From Luteibacter yeojuensis (lineage in GTDB: Bacteria > Pseudomonadota > Gammaproteobacteria > Xanthomonadales > Rhodanobacteraceae), in NCBI RefSeq assembly GCF_000964085.1, contig NZ_JZRB01000031.1, forward strand, positions 1 to 48,400: 48,400 nucleotides of DNA. Direction: 5' to 3'. The translations under genes were made by a program, and so were the position numbers. Positions 42,994 to 48,400 of this stretch are shown piece by piece (position 1 is the stretch's first letter; the number at the start of each line of letters is the position of its first letter). The notes beneath the pieces were generated by a model. The model was not told the origin of the DNA and did no database searches. It saw nothing but the letters and a program-made list of their open reading frames with translations.

Positions 42994-43023
42994 TTGACGC
43001 ACCGCAAAAAACACGCCTAGCGT
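42994..43023 (+). promoter_or_regulatory. Candidate sigma-70 promoter for the TonB-dependent receptor
   Basis: TTGACG (42994-42999) and TAGCGT (43018-43023) with an 18-base spacer. A start site near 43030 would place the first leader hairpin at the 5' end of the transcript. Confidence 0.55.
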
Positions 43024-43031
43024 CATCCCCA

Positions 43032-43084
43032 GCACGGCCGCCGGCCGTGCCGCGGGGTGTGCCGCGCCCCGCGAGCCATAGCTC
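43032..43084 (+). other. Three consecutive hairpins in the receptor 5' leader
   Basis: GCACGGCC-GCC-GGCCGTGC (43032-43050), CGCGGGG with CCCCGCG (43051-43057 and 43067-43073), and GAGC-CATA-GCTC (43073-43084) follow directly on one another before the start codon at 43102. Likely folds in the mRNA; no known riboswitch class is recognised. Confidence 0.55.
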
Positions 43085-43101
43085 GCCCTGGGGACCCATC
43101 G

Positions 43102-45591
43102 ATGACGAAAGGCACGACCCTCCGACGCAAGCCCGCCAGCCTCTGGCTGCCCGCCCTCGGGCTGATGATCGTCACACCCGGCTACGCGCAGGACGCCGCG
43201 CCACCACCTGACAAGACCGACGCCCGCCAGCTCGACCAGGTGGTGGTAACGGGCACGCGCGCCACGAACCGCACCGAAGCCAGCTCGCTGGCACCCATCG
43301 ACGTGCTGACGCCGAAGGACCTCACCTCCACGGGCAGCACGGAACTGGCCACGGCGCTGGGCCGCCTGCTGCCCTCCCTGGACTTCCCCCGCCCCGCCAT
43401 CAACGACGGCAACGACGCGATCCGCCCCGCCAGCCTGCGCGGCCTCTCGCCCGACGCCACGCTGGTGCTGGTGGACGGCAAGCGGTACCACACCTCCGCG
43501 CTGGTGAATTACAACCCCTCGGTGGGCCGCGGCTCCGCGCCAGCCGACCTCAACTCGATCCCCATCTCGGCCATCGACCACATCGAGGTGCTGCGCGATG
43601 GCGCCGCCGCCCAGTACGGCTCCGATGCCATCGCCGGCGTCATCAACATCGTGCTGAAGCACGGCGCCGCGAAGGGCGGCAACAGCATCACCGTCAATGG
43701 CGGCACGATGGACAAGGGCGACGGCGACACCAACGGCATCGACGGCTCCATGGGCATCGACCTGGGTGGCAAGGGCGATGACGCGAAGGGCTGGCTGCGC
43801 GTGGCGTGGAACTACCAGAACTCGATGAACACGAACCGCGCCTCGCCGGTGAGCCTGTTCACGCCCGAAGAGGCCGCCGACGGCAACGTCGCGCACCAGC
43901 GCTACGGCGACCCGGCGGTGAAGACCTACCAGGCGCTGACGAACTTCCAGTACGCGGTGGCGCACAACGTCGACCTCTACGGCGTGCTGGCGCTGAGCCG
44001 CCGCGACGTCACCTCGAACGGTTACTACCGCGGCGCCACCAACGCGCGCAACGTGCCCGAGGTGTACCCCGACGGCTTCCTGCCGCAGATCATCAACCAC
44101 ACGAACGACAGCACCGCGATCCTCGGCGTGAAAGGCGTGACCGACGGCGGCTGGCGCTGGGATGCCTCGGGCAACTACGGCATCAACTCGCTGGTGTTCG
44201 ACGTGGGCAACAGCATCAACACCAACCTCTACTACACCACCGGCGCGTCGCCCACCTACTTCAACGCGGGCACGTTCAAGAACTCGCAGGCGCTGGCCAA
44301 CATCGACATCGGCAAGGACTTCAGCGTCGGCTGGCTACCCAACCCGCTGACCCTCGCGTTCGGCGCGGAATACCGCCGCGAGAAATACCAGATCGACGCG
44401 GGTGACCCGGATTCGTACTACTTCAACCAGGCCACGCTCATCCCCGGTACCGATACGCCATACGCGGGTGGCGCGCAGGTTTTCCCCGGCCTGTCGCCAT
44501 CGGCCGCGGGCAGCTTCACGCGGCATAGCGAGGCGGCGTACATCGACCTGGAAACCGACGTGACCGACAAGTTCTCGGCCGGCGTGGCGGGCCGCTACGA
44601 GCATTACAGCGACGCGGGCTCCACGCGCTCGGGCAAGCTCTCGGCGCGCTACCAGTTCACGCCCACGTTCGCGCTGCGCGGCACGCTGTCGAACGGCTTC
44701 CGCGCCCCGTCGCTCGCGCAGCAGAACTACCAGTCGGTGGTGACGATCATCGACCCGAGCACGGGCCAGCTGGCGCAGACCGGCACGTACCGCACCTCCG
44801 ACCCCGCCGCCGTCGCGCTGGGCGCCAAGGCACTCAAACCCGAGAAATCGGCGAACTACGGCGTCGGCGCGGTGTGGGAGCCCATCACCGACCTCAGCGC
44901 CACGCTGGATATCTACCAGATCCGCATCTGGCACCAGATCCTCTACTCCGACACCATCAGCCTGACCGACCCGGTACTGGCCGCGTATTTCAACAGCGTG
45001 GTGCCCGGGCAGCAGGTGACCGCCGTGCAGTACTTCGCCAACGCCGCCACCACGCGCACGCGAGGCGCCGACCTGGTGCTGAACTACCGCATCCCCACCA
45101 CGGATGCCGGCCAGTTCAACCTCATGGCCAGCGCGAACTACAACAAGGTGAAAATCCTGGACGTGGCCGGCACGCCACCCATCCTCCAGGCCAACGCCTC
45201 GGGCCCCATCGAGATGTTCGGCCGCGCTAGCCAGGGCCTGCTGACGAAAGCCACGCCACGCACGAAATACGTGGTGGGCGGCGACTGGTCGCTGTCGGGC
45301 TTCAACGCCCACGCCGACGTCACGCGCTACGGCGCGGTGACCCGCGTAACCACGACACCGGAAACCGACCAGACCTTTTCGGCGCGCTGGATCGTCAACA
45401 CCTCGGTGGGCTACGCGCTCGAACAGTGGACCTTCACGCTGGGCGTCGACAACGTCACCAACCAGTACCCGACGCGCGTGAGCCCGACCGATGCGGGCGA
45501 GGACTATTTCAGCGGGCTGCAGTATTCGGCGCTGTCGCCGTTTGGGTTCAACGGGCGGTATTACTACGCCAAGGTGGGGTTCAAGTTCTGA
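43102..45591 (+). CDS. TonB-dependent outer-membrane receptor
   Basis: An 829-residue outer-membrane transporter. The signal peptide is residues 1-28 (ends GYAQDA), then a TonB-box-like region (LDQVVVTGTRAT, about 38-49), the plug domain (about 55-165) including DHIEVLRDGAAAQYGSDAI, and a 22-strand beta-barrel ending in aromatic Phe (KVGFKF). The substrate is unknown; there is no fused signalling domain at the N-terminus. ATG 43102 gives the signal peptide; an upstream in-frame ATG is disfavoured. Divergent from fmdB, with a promoter and structured leader. Confidence 0.93.
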   Translation: MTKGTTLRRKPASLWLPALGLMIVTPGYAQDAAPPPDKTDARQLDQVVVTGTRATNRTEASSLAPIDVLTPKDLTSTGSTELATALGRLLPSLDFPRPAINDGNDAIRPASLRGLSPDATLVLVDGKRYHTSALVNYNPSVGRGSAPADLNSIPISAIDHIEVLRDGAAAQYGSDAIAGVINIVLKHGAAKGGNSITVNGGTMDKGDGDTNGIDGSMGIDLGGKGDDAKGWLRVAWNYQNSMNTNRASPVSLFTPEEAADGNVAHQRYGDPAVKTYQALTNFQYAVAHNVDLYGVLALSRRDVTSNGYYRGATNARNVPEVYPDGFLPQIINHTNDSTAILGVKGVTDGGWRWDASGNYGINSLVFDVGNSINTNLYYTTGASPTYFNAGTFKNSQALANIDIGKDFSVGWLPNPLTLAFGAEYRREKYQIDAGDPDSYYFNQATLIPGTDTPYAGGAQVFPGLSPSAAGSFTRHSEAAYIDLETDVTDKFSAGVAGRYEHYSDAGSTRSGKLSARYQFTPTFALRGTLSNGFRAPSLAQQNYQSVVTIIDPSTGQLAQTGTYRTSDPAAVALGAKALKPEKSANYGVGAVWEPITDLSATLDIYQIRIWHQILYSDTISLTDPVLAAYFNSVVPGQQVTAVQYFANAATTRTRGADLVLNYRIPTTDAGQFNLMASANYNKVKILDVAGTPPILQANASGPIEMFGRASQGLLTKATPRTKYVVGGDWSLSGFNAHADVTRYGAVTRVTTTPETDQTFSARWIVNTSVGYALEQWTFTLGVDNVTNQYPTRVSPTDAGEDYFSGLQYSALSPFGFNGRYYYAKVGFKF

Positions 45592-45593
45592 AC

Positions 45594-45647
45594 CCATCGC
45601 GCGCAAGCGCGCTCCTACATGTGGGAGCGCGCTCGCGCGCGATGCGC
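45594..45647. repeat. Inverted pair of REP-like repeats, family A
   Basis: CATCGCGCGCAAGCGCGCTC (45594-45613) runs on to CTACA and is followed at once by the facing copy (TGTGGGAGCGCGCTCGCGCGCGATG) ending at 45644. The pair fills the whole gap between the convergent receptor and clpB genes and likely serves as a bidirectional terminator-like hairpin. Confidence 0.8.
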
Positions 45648-48230
<2,583 letters not shown>

Positions 48231-48297
48231 CGAAAGGTGTCTCCCAAAGGTTTTGGCGTGCCCCGGGCCCTCCCCGCAGCCGCCTCTGGTGTCACAG

Positions 48298-48324
48298 ATG
48301 CGGGTGAGAGCATGCGCCTTCAAC
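48298..48324 (-). promoter_or_regulatory. Candidate sigma-32 (heat-shock) promoter of clpB
   Basis: On the minus strand, GTTGAA (48319-48324) and CCCGCAT (48298-48304) are separated by 14 bases, close to the sigma-32 pattern CTTGAA-n11-16-CCCCAT. Transcription would start near 48290, 60 bases before the clpB start. Confidence 0.4.
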
Positions 48325-48400
48325 GGGGAAGGGGGTGTGGAGGCGCACCCCCATCCCCTTTTCACGCCCAACCCGCCATCCTCAACCCACCCACCCCACC

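Larger units (their letters stand above)
42773..43101. other. Divergent intergenic region with receptor promoter
   Basis: No gene seen in these 329 bases. The left part (42773-42990) holds the fmdB upstream region and an AT-richer stretch around 42895-42945. The right part holds the receptor promoter (42994-43023) and three successive hairpins (43032-43084). Confidence 0.6.

Overview
The window is GC-rich, densely coded chromosomal DNA from a gammaproteobacterium, most likely of the Xanthomonadales/Rhodanobacteraceae type (Luteibacter or Dyella-like). This rests on the ruvC-ruvA-kup-ruvB-ybgC-tolQRAB-pal-cpoB-queE-queC-tRNA-Lys order, the aspS/yebC/ruv neighbourhood, and two families of short palindromic intergenic repeats. 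The taxon is inferred from gene order and family resemblance, not from a search.

Layout. 0-5.5 kb: dxs (isoprenoid precursor), prmC (release-factor methylation), two tandem paralogous lipoprotein alpha/beta hydrolases, and a phytanoyl-CoA-dioxygenase-like enzyme. 5.5-7.8 kb: a Gfo/Idh/MocA oxidoreductase divergent from the dioxygenase, with a perfect LacI-type operator between them and a LacI-family repressor just downstream, which looks like a small self-contained catabolic locus. 7.8-12.2 kb: two small proteins of unknown role, an exported M1 aminopeptidase and a YbaA-like DUF1428 protein. 12.3-14.9 kb: a peroxide-defence set (ahpD, ahpC and divergent oxyR with an OxyR-type site between them). 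14.9-18.7 kb: an exported unknown protein, apt, a DUF2007 protein, glnS and an overlapping nucleoside deaminase. 18.8-25.1 kb: a same-strand run of hybrid histidine kinase, LuxR-type response regulator, PhnD-type periplasmic binding protein without a transporter, second histidine kinase, and a DedA-rhodanese fusion.

25.2-27.3 kb is the accessory part. A tRNA-Lys with its own promoter and terminator is followed by a coiled-coil/membrane small protein and then by a colicin-M-family (lipid II-cleaving) bacteriocin whose stop codon overlaps the start of a Cmi-like immunity lipoprotein. This is visibly less GC-rich than its surroundings and separates tRNA-Lys from queC. The bacteriocin keeps the D-x-Y-D catalytic signature but has a changed His-Arg position; the bacteriocin-immunity pair is the most interesting item in the window.

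27.3-39.9 kb is a long minus-strand envelope, queuosine and recombination block: queC, queE, cpoB, pal, tolB, tolA, tolR, tolQ, ybgC, ruvB, kup, ruvA, ruvC, yebC, then a small hydrolase. 39.9-42.8 kb: aspS with a strong hairpin terminator just before its start, a two-repeat DUF3011 secreted protein and an FmdB-type zinc-ribbon protein. 43.1-45.6 kb: a TonB-dependent receptor with a hairpin-rich leader. 45.6-48.2 kb: clpB with a possible heat-shock promoter.
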